A DNA stretch of 64,000 nt from NCBI RefSeq assembly GCF_017876655.1, contig NZ_JAGIOK010000001.1:1674001-1738000 (forward strand). The letters are read 5' to 3'. The translations under genes were made by a program, and so were the position numbers. Under the pieces are notes generated by a model that worked only from the letters and a program-made list of their open reading frames with translations, searched no databases and was not told the origin of the DNA. The stretch is from Microbacterium imperiale. Lineage in GTDB: Bacteria; Actinomycetota; Actinomycetes; Actinomycetales; Microbacteriaceae. Below, one piece after another: positions 41,584 through 50,294 of the stretch (position 1 is the stretch's first letter; each line of letters opens with the position of its first letter).

Positions 41584-42567
41584 TCAGCGCGGCAATGGCG
41601 CGCCGGCGTTCTGCATGAACGGCTCGGGATTGATCGGCTTGCCGTTGTTGTGGATCTCAAAGTGGAGGTGGCACCCGAACGAGAACCCTGTCTCGCCCAT
41701 CGTGCCGATCTGCGTTCCTGCGGCGATCTGGTCGCCCTTGGCCACCCGCAGGCTGCCGTCTTCCATGTGGAAGTAGCCGGACTCGATGCCGTTCCCGTGG
41801 TCGATCCACACGACGTTTCCCCGGTAGGGCTGCACGCCGGCGAAGGTCACGGTGCCGCCACCGGCTGCCCAGATCGGGCTCCCGCATGAGCCGGTAGCCA
41901 GGTCGGTGCCCTTGTGGCACTCATCGCCGGGGCGGTTAACGGTGCAGGTACCGAACGTGTCGGTGACCGTCCCGCGTGCGGGAACAACCCACTCCCCCGT
42001 TCCGGCGCTACACGCAGTGGTCAACGCCGTCACGATCGCTTTCGCGTCCGTCTCGAATCGGGCGTAATGCTCGGGGTCGTCGTTGACCTGGGTCTTGTGG
42101 ATCGCGAGCGTGGCAGGCATGTCCTCCCACCCGTCGACCTGGGTCAACCGGTCGTAGAACAGCGCTGCGGAGCGTGCGGGGTTGAGCCGGTCCTCAACGC
42201 TCCCCCATGAGTCCTGCTGCTGGAACAGTCCGATCGAAGTCGTACGGGTGCCGTTGGGGTTGGTGACACCGGAGGTCTCCCAATCGCCGTAAGTGATGTT
42301 CCGCAGTGACGATTCGCCCATCGCGGTCATGACCGCGAGGAGCTGGCCGTGCTGGTTGATACCGAGATCCATGCCGGCTCGAATGATCGCCGCGGCGTTG
42401 GTGAGCTGGTCGCGCTTGTACCCATTCACCTCCGCCGGCAGCGCGCCGGTGTCGGCCATGCACATGCCGGCGGCGTCGGCTCGCTGCACGGAGGAGAGGA
42501 CGAACATCGCCCCGAACATGAGCGCCACGGCGACGGCCACGACAGCGGCGATCAGCTTGGTCTTCAT
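41584..42567 (-). CDS. M23 peptidase with lysozyme-like domain (conjugation-type)
   Basis: Exported protein of 327 residues. N-terminal helix, then a transglycosylase-like part (GQLLAVMTAMGESSL, SIGLFQQQDSWG, ATLAIHKTQ), then an M23 domain with CHKGTDLATGSCG, VVWIDHGNGIESGYFHM and SFGCHLHFEIHNNG, so the zinc ligands are complete. Such two-domain wall hydrolases open peptidoglycan for Gram-positive conjugation machines. It overlaps the VirB4-like gene by 4 bp. The M23 remnants in the cassettes are different, shorter proteins. Confidence 0.9.
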   Translation of the reverse strand: MKTKLIAAVVAVAVALMFGAMFVLSSVQRADAAGMCMADTGALPAEVNGYKRDQLTNAAAIIRAGMDLGINQHGQLLAVMTAMGESSLRNITYGDWETSGVTNPNGTRTTSIGLFQQQDSWGSVEDRLNPARSAALFYDRLTQVDGWEDMPATLAIHKTQVNDDPEHYARFETDAKAIVTALTTACSAGTGEWVVPARGTVTDTFGTCTVNRPGDECHKGTDLATGSCGSPIWAAGGGTVTFAGVQPYRGNVVWIDHGNGIESGYFHMEDGSLRVAKGDQIAAGTQIGTMGETGFSFGCHLHFEIHNNGKPINPEPFMQNAGAPLPR

Positions 42568-43481
42568 GCCGCGCCCTGGTCGCCGTCTCCTCGCATCCCC
42601 TCGTCGGTGTCAGTCAGGCTGACCTCGATAGATGAACGCACGTGCTGCACGTGCGTTTCGGGGACGCTGCCGTACTTGAACACGAAGTGACCGGGTGCGA
42701 GGTTCTGCAACGTCTCGGCCGTCGACGAATCGAATCCGAAAGTCTGCACCGCCCAGTCGGCATCCTCCTGGCGGTCCTGCCGGAAGATGTAGATGCTCTG
42801 CGCCTCGCTGATGACGGTTCGCCCGGGAGAATCAGCGGGGATATCGGCGCCCTTGTGGAACACGAAGACGTTGCTCAGGCCGAGGCCACGAGAGAGCTTC
42901 TGGTTCGACTTCAACAGGTGCGCGGTGGGGCCTTGAACCATGTCCCACCCCTCCTCGTTGATGCAGGTCGTCTGCCAGCCCGGATCGGCACGGAGCCGGC
43001 CCAGCATCCACTGGTTGCCGATCGCGCGGACAACGTGCGAGGACGGGCCCTCTCCGGGGAGCTGAGAGATATCGAAGCTCGTCAGCTTGCCGGTCAGCGC
43101 CACCTCTTTGCTGGTGTCGCCGTCGAGCAGCCCGCCGTACTCCTCCAAGAGCCCTTCGAGGGTGAATCGCACGCCGAGGCCCGCCTGGTGCAGCCGGTCA
43201 CGGGCCGACTCGCTGCCGTTCAGCTCCTCCGCGTCGACGTCGCCCAGCAGCGGCAGGAGGTCGCTCATCGTGGGAGCACGACCGCCCTCAAACTGCATGA
43301 GAGCCCGCGTGAGGGCCGATCGAGCCGCCTTCTCTTCCCATTCGTCGATGCGCTCACCGTCTCGCGCGATACGGAGGATCGCGTGCAGCAGCCGGTACGT
43401 GCCGGCGGAACCGATCTGGGAGACGATCAGCGGGTCGAGGCCTTCGCCCCCCCTGAGCCCACCCTTGGTGTCCAGCACCAC
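42564..43481 (-). CDS. VirB4/TraC-like conjugation ATPase, C-terminal part
   Basis: About 305 residues of a conjugation ATPase. Seen: VVLDTKGGLRGG, a Walker B-like segment TTCINEEGWDMVQGP, then LGLSNVFVFHKGADIP, AQSIYIFRQDR and a C-terminus rich in charged residues. The Walker A part that should lie some 150 residues before VVLDTKGG is missing, and a stop codon stands just upstream in frame. The gene is truncated at its 5' side by the island end next to the tRNA, so the protein is probably inactive. Confidence 0.75.
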   Translation of the reverse strand: MVLDTKGGLRGGEGLDPLIVSQIGSAGTYRLLHAILRIARDGERIDEWEEKAARSALTRALMQFEGGRAPTMSDLLPLLGDVDAEELNGSESARDRLHQAGLGVRFTLEGLLEEYGGLLDGDTSKEVALTGKLTSFDISQLPGEGPSSHVVRAIGNQWMLGRLRADPGWQTTCINEEGWDMVQGPTAHLLKSNQKLSRGLGLSNVFVFHKGADIPADSPGRTVISEAQSIYIFRQDRQEDADWAVQTFGFDSSTAETLQNLAPGHFVFKYGSVPETHVQHVRSSIEVSLTDTDEGMRGDGDQGAA

Positions 43482-43607
43482 CGACGACCTGACCCTCGAT
43501 CAGCTTCCGTGACAAGCCAGCCAGGTGAGCCGTCGGCAGTCTGCATTGTGGAAACGATGAACCCAGACTTGCACCGAAAATGCACCACGCCCGCCCGCCA
43601 CATGCAG

Positions 43608-43633
43608 AAAACCCCCGGATAACCGGGGGTTTT
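43608..43633. terminator. Terminator of tRNA-Ser
   Basis: AAAACCCCCGG, loop ATAA, CCGGGGGTTTT: a perfect 11-bp stem with T runs on both sides, so it can work in both directions. It lies directly after the 3' end of the tRNA on the minus strand. Confidence 0.85.
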
Positions 43634-43636
43634 CAC

Positions 43637-43727
43637 TGGCGGTGACGGTGGGATTTGAACCCACGGTAGGGGGTTACCCTACACAACTTTTCGAGAGTTG
43701 CACCTTCGGCCGCTCGGACACGTCACC
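43637..43727 (-). tRNA. tRNA-Ser (anticodon CGA)
   Basis: The minus strand gives acceptor GGTGACG pairing with CGTCACC, anticodon arm CAACT-CTCGAAA-AGTTG (anticodon CGA), a long variable arm (GTAGGGTAACCCCCTAC) typical of tRNA-Ser, T arm GTGGG-TTCAAAT-CCCAC, discriminator G and an encoded CCA. Its 3' end faces the island, consistent with use as an integration site. Confidence 0.95.
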
Positions 43728-43798
43728 GCCGACCAGTTTACGACATCCGAGGGGATGCTGCGAACCACGGTGTCCGCGGTCGGGCGTAGCGTGGCCTC

Positions 43799-45310
43799 GT
43801 GACGCGATCATCGGCCCCGCAGACAGCACTCATCGTGGCGATCGCGTCGCTCGCGTCATCCGTCGCGTTCCTCGACAGCACCGTCGTGAACGTCGCTCTG
43901 CCGGCCATCGAGCGCGAGCTCGGCGGCGGGCTGGCGACGCAGCAGTGGACGGTCGACGCGTACCTGCTGACGCTGTCGTCGCTGATCCTGCTCGCGGGTT
44001 CGGTCAGCGACACCTTCGGTCGGCTGCTCGTGCTGCGCATCGGCCTCATCGGATTCGGCGTCGCCTCGATCGCCGTCGGCCTCGCCGGCGATCCCCTGTT
44101 CCTCATCATCGCCCGCGCGGTTCAAGGCGCGGCGGGCGCGTTCCTGGTGCCGAGCTCCCTCGCACTCATCACGTCGCTGCTGCAGGGGCACGAGCGGTCC
44201 CGCGCCATCGGCCTGTGGACCGCGTTCACGACAGGCGCGACCCTCGTGGGTCCGCTGCTCGGCGGTATCTTCGTCGATCTGCTGTCGTGGCGGTACGCCT
44301 TCCTCATCAACGTGATCCCGGTCGCCGTGACGCTGTGGCTCGTCGCGCGGCTGCCCGTGCGCGACGAACGGCGGGCCGACGCGGGCATCGACGTCCTCGG
44401 CGCCGCGATGTGCACGGCGGGCCTGGGCGGCATGGTCTTCGCGCTCATCGAGCAACCCAACCTCGGCTGGACCTCCCCCGCGATCTGGATGCCGCTGACC
44501 GCGGGCGCCGCGCTGTTCGCGGCCTTCCTGCTGCGGCAGCGGACGGCACGGCATCCGATCCTGCCGCTCGACCTGTTCCGGGCGCGCAACTACTGGACCG
44601 GCAACCTCAGCACCCTGTTCGTGTACGCGGCACTGTCGCTCAACGGCTTCGTCGTCGGCGTCTACCTGCAAGAGGGCGCCGGGCTCAGCGCCACGCTGGC
44701 GGGACTCGCATCCCTGCCGACGACGGTTCTGCTCATCGCGCTGAGTCCGTGGGCCGGTTCTCTCGCCGAGCGCCTCGGCGGGCGCCTGTTCATGACCGTC
44801 GGGCCGCTCGTCATGGCGGGCGGCGCGCTGATGCTGCTGCTCGTGGGTGAGGACTTCGACTACTGGTGGCAGGTGCTGCCCGGGCTGCTCGTGTTCGGTC
44901 TGGGGCTGGCCGCGACCGTGTCGCCGCTGACCGCGACGATCCTCGGCGCGATCGACGCCGACCGCTCGGGCATCGCCTCGGCGGTCAACAACGCCGTCGC
45001 CCGCGTCGCGGGACTCGTGGTCATCGCTTTCCTCGCCCCGATCGTCGGCGGCAGCCTCGATCTGGCGGGGTTCCACCGCGCGGCCATCGTCACCGCGGCA
45101 CTGATGGCGCTGGGCGGACTCATCGCGTTCGCCGGCATCCGTCGCCCCCCCCGAGCCCGCATCGGCGCCCTGACCCGACCCTGCTCACGGCGCCCACCAG
45201 GCACGGCAGCGCGCGTCAACCCGGACGGCGCTCCGCGGCGAGCGGGCCCAGCACCGCCAGCATCCGCAGCTTCTCGGCGCCGGGGCTGCCGGGCTGCGGG
45301 GTCAGGGTGA
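43799..45310 (+). CDS. DHA2-type MFS transporter
   Basis: Drug:H+ antiporter-like protein with about 14 helices. Motif C region (GATLVGPLLGGIFVD), FLDSTVVNVALPAI in helix 1 and SVSDTFGRLLVLRIG as motif A are clear. In this reading it runs to 503 residues and its tail, RIGALTRPCSRRPP onward, is Arg/Pro-rich junk overlapping the convergent gene. There are eight C bases at 45145-45152; with seven, the protein would end RRPPEPASAP at TGA 45171, a normal length and no overlap. I think the last 45 or so codons are not real. Substrate unknown. Confidence 0.9.
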   Translation: MTRSSAPQTALIVAIASLASSVAFLDSTVVNVALPAIERELGGGLATQQWTVDAYLLTLSSLILLAGSVSDTFGRLLVLRIGLIGFGVASIAVGLAGDPLFLIIARAVQGAAGAFLVPSSLALITSLLQGHERSRAIGLWTAFTTGATLVGPLLGGIFVDLLSWRYAFLINVIPVAVTLWLVARLPVRDERRADAGIDVLGAAMCTAGLGGMVFALIEQPNLGWTSPAIWMPLTAGAALFAAFLLRQRTARHPILPLDLFRARNYWTGNLSTLFVYAALSLNGFVVGVYLQEGAGLSATLAGLASLPTTVLLIALSPWAGSLAERLGGRLFMTVGPLVMAGGALMLLLVGEDFDYWWQVLPGLLVFGLGLAATVSPLTATILGAIDADRSGIASAVNNAVARVAGLVVIAFLAPIVGGSLDLAGFHRAAIVTAALMALGGLIAFAGIRRPPRARIGALTRPCSRRPPGTAARVNPDGAPRRAGPAPPASAASRRRGCRAAGSG

Positions 45311-46067
45311 GCAGCGCCTGCGAGCGGTCCTCGGTGAACAGCACCTGGCAGTCCACCTCGATCTCGCCTACGGCGGGATGCAGCAGCACCTTGTGATCGG
45401 CGAAGCGCTCGGCGACCTCTTCGAGATCCCACAGCCGGGCGAACTCTTCGCTGCCCGCATGCAGGTCGGCGACCAGCCGCGCCGCGCGTGACGCCGGCCC
45501 GCTCCGCCCCGCGACCGCGCGCAGATTCGCGACGATCGCGCGGCTCTGACGATCGTGGTCCGACGCCGGATACACCGCCCGATCGGTCTCGGGACGCATG
45601 AACCAGCACCACGCACCGCTGCGCTCGGGTCCGGTGAGCGACTCGCGGGGACCGAAGAGCGCACGTGCGAGGTCGTTCTGCGCGAGGGTCTCGTCGAGCT
45701 CCGAGATCACGAGCGCGGGGATGTCGCTCAGGCGGTCGAGCACGCGCTGCAGCGCCGGCGCGACGTGGTCCGCCGATCCTGAGAGTTCGGGCGGCGCGTG
45801 CCCGGCCAGGCGGTGCAGGTGGTCGCGCTCGGCGCGTGAGAGCCGCAGCGCCCGCGTCAGCGATGCGAGCATCTGCGGGCTTGGCTGCGGCCCGCGCTCC
45901 TGCTCGAGCCGGGTGTAGTAGTCGACGCTCATGAGCGCCAGCTGCGCGACCTCTTCCCGCCGCAGACCTGCCACCCGCCGGCGCACGCCCCCGGGCAGGC
46001 CCACGTCCTCCGGGCGCAGGCGCTCGCGGCGAGCGCGCAGGAAGCTGGCGAGAGCGGGTCTGTCCAC
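45216..46067 (-). CDS. XRE-family regulator with MmyB-like ligand domain
   Basis: Transcription factor of 283 residues. An N-terminal helix-turn-helix (GLRREEVAQLALMSVDYYTRLE) is followed by the MmyB-type PAS-like domain (PALVISELDETLAQNDLARALFG, WCWFMRP, LLTLTPQPGSPGAEKL). This arrangement is common in actinobacterial regulators beside oxidoreductases. Start is GTG at 46065-46067 (VDRPALASFLRARRE). It is divergent from the SDR gene 100 bp away and probably controls it. Confidence 0.9.
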   Translation of the reverse strand: MDRPALASFLRARRERLRPEDVGLPGGVRRRVAGLRREEVAQLALMSVDYYTRLEQERGPQPSPQMLASLTRALRLSRAERDHLHRLAGHAPPELSGSADHVAPALQRVLDRLSDIPALVISELDETLAQNDLARALFGPRESLTGPERSGAWCWFMRPETDRAVYPASDHDRQSRAIVANLRAVAGRSGPASRAARLVADLHAGSEEFARLWDLEEVAERFADHKVLLHPAVGEIEVDCQVLFTEDRSQALLTLTPQPGSPGAEKLRMLAVLGPLAAERRPG

Positions 46068-46167
46068 GCCACCATCATGGCCGGGGCGCGGCGCCCGAAC
46101 CAGGGACCGCCGATCCCCCGATGAGCGCTGCCTGGAGCGGATCGGATGCCGCGACGAGAGTCGTCGC

Positions 46168-46935
46168 ATGAACATCACCGATCGCACCATCTTCATCCCC
46201 GGAGCCACGAGCGGCATCGGCCGCGCCCTCGCCCTCGCATTCGCCGAGCGCGGCAACACCGTCATCGTCGGCGGACGCCGCACCGAGCTGATCGACGAGC
46301 TGCGCCGATCGCACCCGGCGATCGACGGCGTCGTCATCGACGTCGCGGACGCGGCATCCGTCCAACGCGCCGCCGACGAGGTGATCGCGCGGCACCCCGA
46401 CCTCGACACGGTGGTGGCGATGGCGGGCATCATGGCGGCGGAGGACTGGACGAGCCCGGCCGGGTTCCTGGCGAGCGCGGAGCGCACCGTCGAGACGAAC
46501 CTGCTCGGACCGATCCGTCTCATCGGGGCCTTCATCGAGCACCTGCTGACCTGCCCCGACGCCACCATCGTCACCGTCTCGTCGGGGCTCGCGTTCACAC
46601 CGCTGCGCGTGACCCCGAGCTACAACGCGACGAAGGCCGCGATCCACATGCTGAGCGAGTCGCTGCGCCTGCAGTACGAGGGCACGTCGGTCGGCATCGT
46701 CGAGCTCGTTCCCCCGGCGGTGCAGACCGACCTGCTGCCCGGCCATGCCGAGAACCCGCAGGCACTCCCTCTCGAGGCGTTCGTCGCCGAGGTGATGGGC
46801 ATCCTCGAGCGCGAGCCGGATGTGCGCGAGGTGCTCGTCGATCGGGTGCGGTTCCTGCGCCACGGCGAGGCGCGCGGCGACTACGACGAGGTCGTGCGCA
46901 TGGTCAACGCCACCGACCCGCACGGTCAGCGCTGA
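46168..46935 (+). CDS. Short-chain dehydrogenase (DltE-like SDR)
   Basis: SDR of 255 residues: IFIPGATSGIGRALALAFA (NAD(P)-binding), NLLGPIRLIGAF, VSSGLAFTPLRVTPSYNATKAA with catalytic Ser, Tyr and Lys. The C-terminal part matches the DltE-like subgroup annotated as oxidoreductases of unknown substrate. Starts at the ATG of MNITDRTI. Divergent XRE/MmyB regulator upstream, as is common for this pair. Confidence 0.9.
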   Translation: MNITDRTIFIPGATSGIGRALALAFAERGNTVIVGGRRTELIDELRRSHPAIDGVVIDVADAASVQRAADEVIARHPDLDTVVAMAGIMAAEDWTSPAGFLASAERTVETNLLGPIRLIGAFIEHLLTCPDATIVTVSSGLAFTPLRVTPSYNATKAAIHMLSESLRLQYEGTSVGIVELVPPAVQTDLLPGHAENPQALPLEAFVAEVMGILEREPDVREVLVDRVRFLRHGEARGDYDEVVRMVNATDPHGQR

Positions 46936-47026
46936 GGACCGGGCTCCGAGCGTGCGCCGGCCGCTTCCGGCGCACGCTCAGCCTGTGCTCTGGTGACACA
47001 TAAGCGCTGCCTGCCAGACTGTCAGC

Positions 47027-47983
47027 ATGAGCGCGATCGAGAACTCCAAACTCACCGTCGTCGGCGCGGGCGCCGTGGGATCCAGCGTCGCCTACGCGTC
47101 CCTGATCCGTGGTTCGGCCCGCCACGTGGCCCTCTACGACATCGCCACCGAGAAGGCCGAAGCCGAGGTCCTCGACCTCGCGCACGGTGCGCAGTTCACC
47201 GGTTCGAGCGACATCATCGGCGGCTCCGACATCTCCGTCGCCGAGGGCTCGCACGTCGTGGTGATCACGGCCGGCGCGAAGCAGAAGCCGGGCCAGACCC
47301 GCATCGAGCTCGCCGGCGTGAACGCCAACATCATCGCCTCGATGATGCCGCAGCTGCTCGAGGTCGCGCCCGACGCCACCTACGTCATCGTCACGAACCC
47401 CTGCGACGTCCTCACGGTGCTCGCGCAGGAGGCGACGGGCCTGCCGTCCGAGCGCATCTTCGCGTCGGGCACGGTGCTCGACACGTCGCGCCTGCGCTGG
47501 AAGATCGCCCGTCGCGCCGGCGTCTCGATCTCGAGCGTCCACGCCTACATCGTCGGCGAGCACGGCGACACCGAGTTCCCGCTGTGGTCGCACGCGACGA
47601 TCGGCACCGTTCCGATCCTCGATTGGGTGCCCCTCGACGGCCAGCCCAAGTTCACCGCCGAGGAGCTCGACCAGATCGCCGTCGACGTCCGCGACGCCGC
47701 CTACAAGGTCATCCAGGGCAAGGGCGCCACGAACTACGCGATCGGCCTGTCGAGCGCGCGCATCGTCGAGGCGATCCTCCGCGACGAGGATGCCGTCCTC
47801 CCGGTCTCGACCGTGCTGCGCGACTTCCACGGTGTCGACGGCATGGCCCTGTCGGTCCCGTCGGTCGTCAACCGCCGCGGCGCCTTCCCCGTGCGCGAGA
47901 TCGAGTTCTCCGAGCGCGAGCTCGAGCTGTTCCAGCACTCCGCGAGCGCGTTGAGCGAGGTCGCGGCATCCCTGCGCCCCTGA
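47027..47983 (+). CDS. ldh: L-lactate dehydrogenase
   Basis: NAD-dependent L-lactate dehydrogenase of 318 residues, interconverting pyruvate and lactate. GAGAVGSSVAYA binds NAD, the substrate loop holds KQKPGQTRIELAG with Gln102-type specificity for pyruvate (Gln, not Arg as in malate dehydrogenase), NPCDVLT and the catalytic His in VGEHGDTEFPLWS. Length is normal. It is a single-gene unit with a nested hairpin terminator downstream. Confidence 0.95.
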   Translation: MSAIENSKLTVVGAGAVGSSVAYASLIRGSARHVALYDIATEKAEAEVLDLAHGAQFTGSSDIIGGSDISVAEGSHVVVITAGAKQKPGQTRIELAGVNANIIASMMPQLLEVAPDATYVIVTNPCDVLTVLAQEATGLPSERIFASGTVLDTSRLRWKIARRAGVSISSVHAYIVGEHGDTEFPLWSHATIGTVPILDWVPLDGQPKFTAEELDQIAVDVRDAAYKVIQGKGATNYAIGLSSARIVEAILRDEDAVLPVSTVLRDFHGVDGMALSVPSVVNRRGAFPVREIEFSERELELFQHSASALSEVAASLRP

Positions 47984-48015
47984 TCCCGGGCGGCGCGGCC
48001 GGCTCCTGATACACG

Positions 48016-48084
48016 CGTCGGGCCGGTGGTGCTGGTGCGAACTCCCGTTGCGACGGGAACGGCACCGGCACCACCGGCCCGACG
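48016..48084. terminator. Nested hairpin terminator after ldh
   Basis: Outer arms CGTCGGGCCGGTGGTGC and GCACCACCGGCCCGACG pair perfectly (17 bp); the loop contains a second stem TCCCGT-TGCG-ACGGGA. Located 33 bp after the ldh stop. Confidence 0.75.
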
Positions 48085-48156
48085 GCTGTATCGGCCGTCC
48101 TGACGCGAGACCGGACGCGGCGCAGGGATGTCGGTGGGCCGACCTAACCTGGACGC

Positions 48157-49524
48157 ATGGCTTCCCGTCGCCCCTCCCCCACCACGGCCTTCCGTTGCAC
48201 CGAGTGCGGCTGGACGACCGCGAAGTGGGTCGGCCGGTGCGGCGAGTGCCAGCAGTGGGGCACGGTCGTCGAGGCGGCGACGCAGACCGGCATCACGACG
48301 AGTGTGACGGCGGTCAGCCCCGGCGCCGCGCGGGCGGCCCGCCCCATCACCGAGATCGACACGAGCGAGGCACCGCGTCGCTCGAGCGGTGTCGGAGAGT
48401 TCGACCGCGTGCTCGGTGGCGGCGTGGTGCCGGGCGCGGCGATCCTGCTGTCGGGAGAGCCCGGCGTCGGCAAATCGACGTTGCTGCTCGAGGTCGCGGC
48501 GCAGTCCGCCCGATCGGGGCGGCGCGTGCTCTACGTCAGCGCGGAGGAGTCGCTGGGGCAGGTCCGTCTGCGCGCGGAGCGCACCGGAGCACTGCACGAC
48601 GCGCTGTACCTCGCGAGCGAGACCGACCTCGCCACGGTCCTGGGCCACATCGACGACGTGCAGCCCGAGCTGCTGATCGTCGACTCCGTCCAGACGGTGT
48701 CGTCCGCGCTGTCGGACGGTGTCGCCGGGCACCCGAGCCAGGTGCGCGAGGTCGCCTCGACCCTCATCCGCGTCGCGAAGGAGCGCAACCTCCCCGTACT
48801 CATCGTCGGACACGTCACGAAAGACGGCTCGATCGCCGGTCCGCGCGTGCTCGAGCATCTCGTGGACGTCGTGTGCCAGTTCGAGGGCGACCGGCAGACA
48901 TCCCTGCGTTTCGTGCGAGCCCTCAAGAACCGCTTCGGACCGACGGACGAGGTCGGCTGCTTCGACATGGCCGGAGACGGCATCGCTGAGGTCCCCGATC
49001 CGAGCGCCCTCTTCCTCGGTCATGGCGACCCCGTGCCCGGCACCTGCGTGACGATCGCTCTCGAGGGGCGCCGCGCGCTGCCGGTCGAAGTGCAGGCGCT
49101 GACGCTGAAGACCGGCGCCCCCAACCCCCGGCGGGTCGTCAGCGGCGTCGACAGCGCCCGCGTCGCGATGATCCTCGCGGTGCTCGAGAAGCGCGGTGTC
49201 GCGGTCACGAGCGACCAGGACGTGTACGTCTCGACGGTGGGCGGCGTGCGGCTGGTCGAACCGGCCGCCGACCTCGCCATCGCGATCGCCATCGCCGGCG
49301 CCGTGGGCGGCAGGGCGGTCTCGCGACAGGTCGCCGCCTTCGGAGAGCTCAGCCTCGCGGGCGAGATCCGTCCCGTGACCCAGTCGGCGCAGCGTCAATC
49401 CGAGGCGAAGCGCATGGGGTATCGCGCGGTGGTCGACGCGTCGTCCCGGACCATCGGCGGGGCCATGCGCGATCTGCAGGTGCGTCAGCCCGCGGCATCC
49501 ACCGAGGACGCCCCCGACTTCTGA
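48157..49524 (+). CDS. radA: RadA, DNA repair ATPase
   Basis: Branch-migration ATPase RadA/Sms of 455 residues. A C4 zinc finger (CTECGWTTAKWVGRCGEC) opens the protein, Walker A is GEPGVGKST, Walker B LLIVDSVQ, and the RadA signature KNRFG is present, followed by a Lon-like C-terminal domain (SLAGEIRPV). All in order and of normal length. It acts in recombination intermediates processing. ATG start at MASRRPSP. Confidence 0.96.
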   Translation: MASRRPSPTTAFRCTECGWTTAKWVGRCGECQQWGTVVEAATQTGITTSVTAVSPGAARAARPITEIDTSEAPRRSSGVGEFDRVLGGGVVPGAAILLSGEPGVGKSTLLLEVAAQSARSGRRVLYVSAEESLGQVRLRAERTGALHDALYLASETDLATVLGHIDDVQPELLIVDSVQTVSSALSDGVAGHPSQVREVASTLIRVAKERNLPVLIVGHVTKDGSIAGPRVLEHLVDVVCQFEGDRQTSLRFVRALKNRFGPTDEVGCFDMAGDGIAEVPDPSALFLGHGDPVPGTCVTIALEGRRALPVEVQALTLKTGAPNPRRVVSGVDSARVAMILAVLEKRGVAVTSDQDVYVSTVGGVRLVEPAADLAIAIAIAGAVGGRAVSRQVAAFGELSLAGEIRPVTQSAQRQSEAKRMGYRAVVDASSRTIGGAMRDLQVRQPAASTEDAPDF

Positions 49525-49550
49525 CCCCGGGCCGACGCACGCGGCAGGGT

Positions 49551-50270
49551 CTCACCTGGCAGCTTCAGCCCGCTCGCGCGCGAAGTACCGGCGCGAACTG
49601 CCAAGCCAACCAGGGCCCACCAACGCGGTGGCGCCTCATCTGGCAGCTCAAGCCCCTTCGCGCGCGAAGTACCGGCGCGAACTGCCAAGCCAACCAGGGC
49701 CCGCCCACGTGGTGGCGCCTCACCTGACAACTCCAGCCTCTTCGCGCGCGGGGTAGCGGCGCGAACTGTCCACTCGACCCGAGCCCGCCCACGCGGCATC
49801 CCTCACCTGGCAGCTCCAGCCCCCTCGCGCGCGAGGTGGGGGCGCGAGGTTTCAAGCCAACCCGAGCCCGCCCGCGCGGCATCCCTCACCTGGCAGCTCA
49901 AGCCCCCTCGCGCACGAGGTAGCGGCGCGAACTGCCAACCCAACCCGAGCCCACGCACACGGCGCGGCTCACCTGACAGCTCGAGCCCCCTCGCGCACGA
50001 GGTACTGGCGCGAATTACCAACCCAAGTCCCAACCCAGCCCGACTCGGGCCCACGCGCGCGGCGGGGCTCACCTGGCAGGTCGAGCCCCCTCGCACCCCA
50101 GGTAGCGGCGCGAACTGCCAACCCCCGCCAAGTCCACGCACGCGGCGCGGCTCACCTGGCAACTCAAGCCCCTCGCGCCCCGAGGTACCGGCGCGAACTA
50201 CCGACCCAACCCGAGCCCGCCCACGCGGCGAGGCCCACCTGGCAGCTCCAGCCCCCTCGCGCGCGAGGCC
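49551..50270. repeat. Tandem array of nine 83-bp hairpin units
   Basis: Nine head-to-tail units begin at about 49551, 49635, 49719, 49802, 49885, 49968, 50068, 50151 and 50234, so the period is 83-84 bp except one of 100 bp; the last is partial. Each begins CTCACCTGGCAGCTC, has a palindromic centre CCTCGCGCGCGAGG (with variants) and then GGCGCGAACTGCCAA, so TGGCAGYTC can pair with GAACTGCCA around the inner palindrome. The 83-bp period breaks any reading frame, so it is not coding. It fills the whole space between radA and the next gene. Not a CRISPR: the units are contiguous with no unique spacers. Confidence 0.88.
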
Positions 50271-50294
50271 CCCGCCGCATCGCGGTCGGGGGGG

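Noticed and set aside
43500..43607. Possible attachment-site core or integrase tail between VirB4 remnant and terminator
   Set aside because: The 43427-43636 frame has no integrase motifs, and without the left end of the island an att repeat cannot be matched.
49485..50162. Repetitive proteins of 28-residue units in the radA-downstream array
   Set aside because: Unit length drifts between 84 and 83 bp, so frames break; no ribosome site; the DNA palindromes explain the repetition.
49551..50270. CRISPR array
   Set aside because: Units are 83 bp, contiguous and similar over their whole length; there are no unique spacers and no cas genes nearby.
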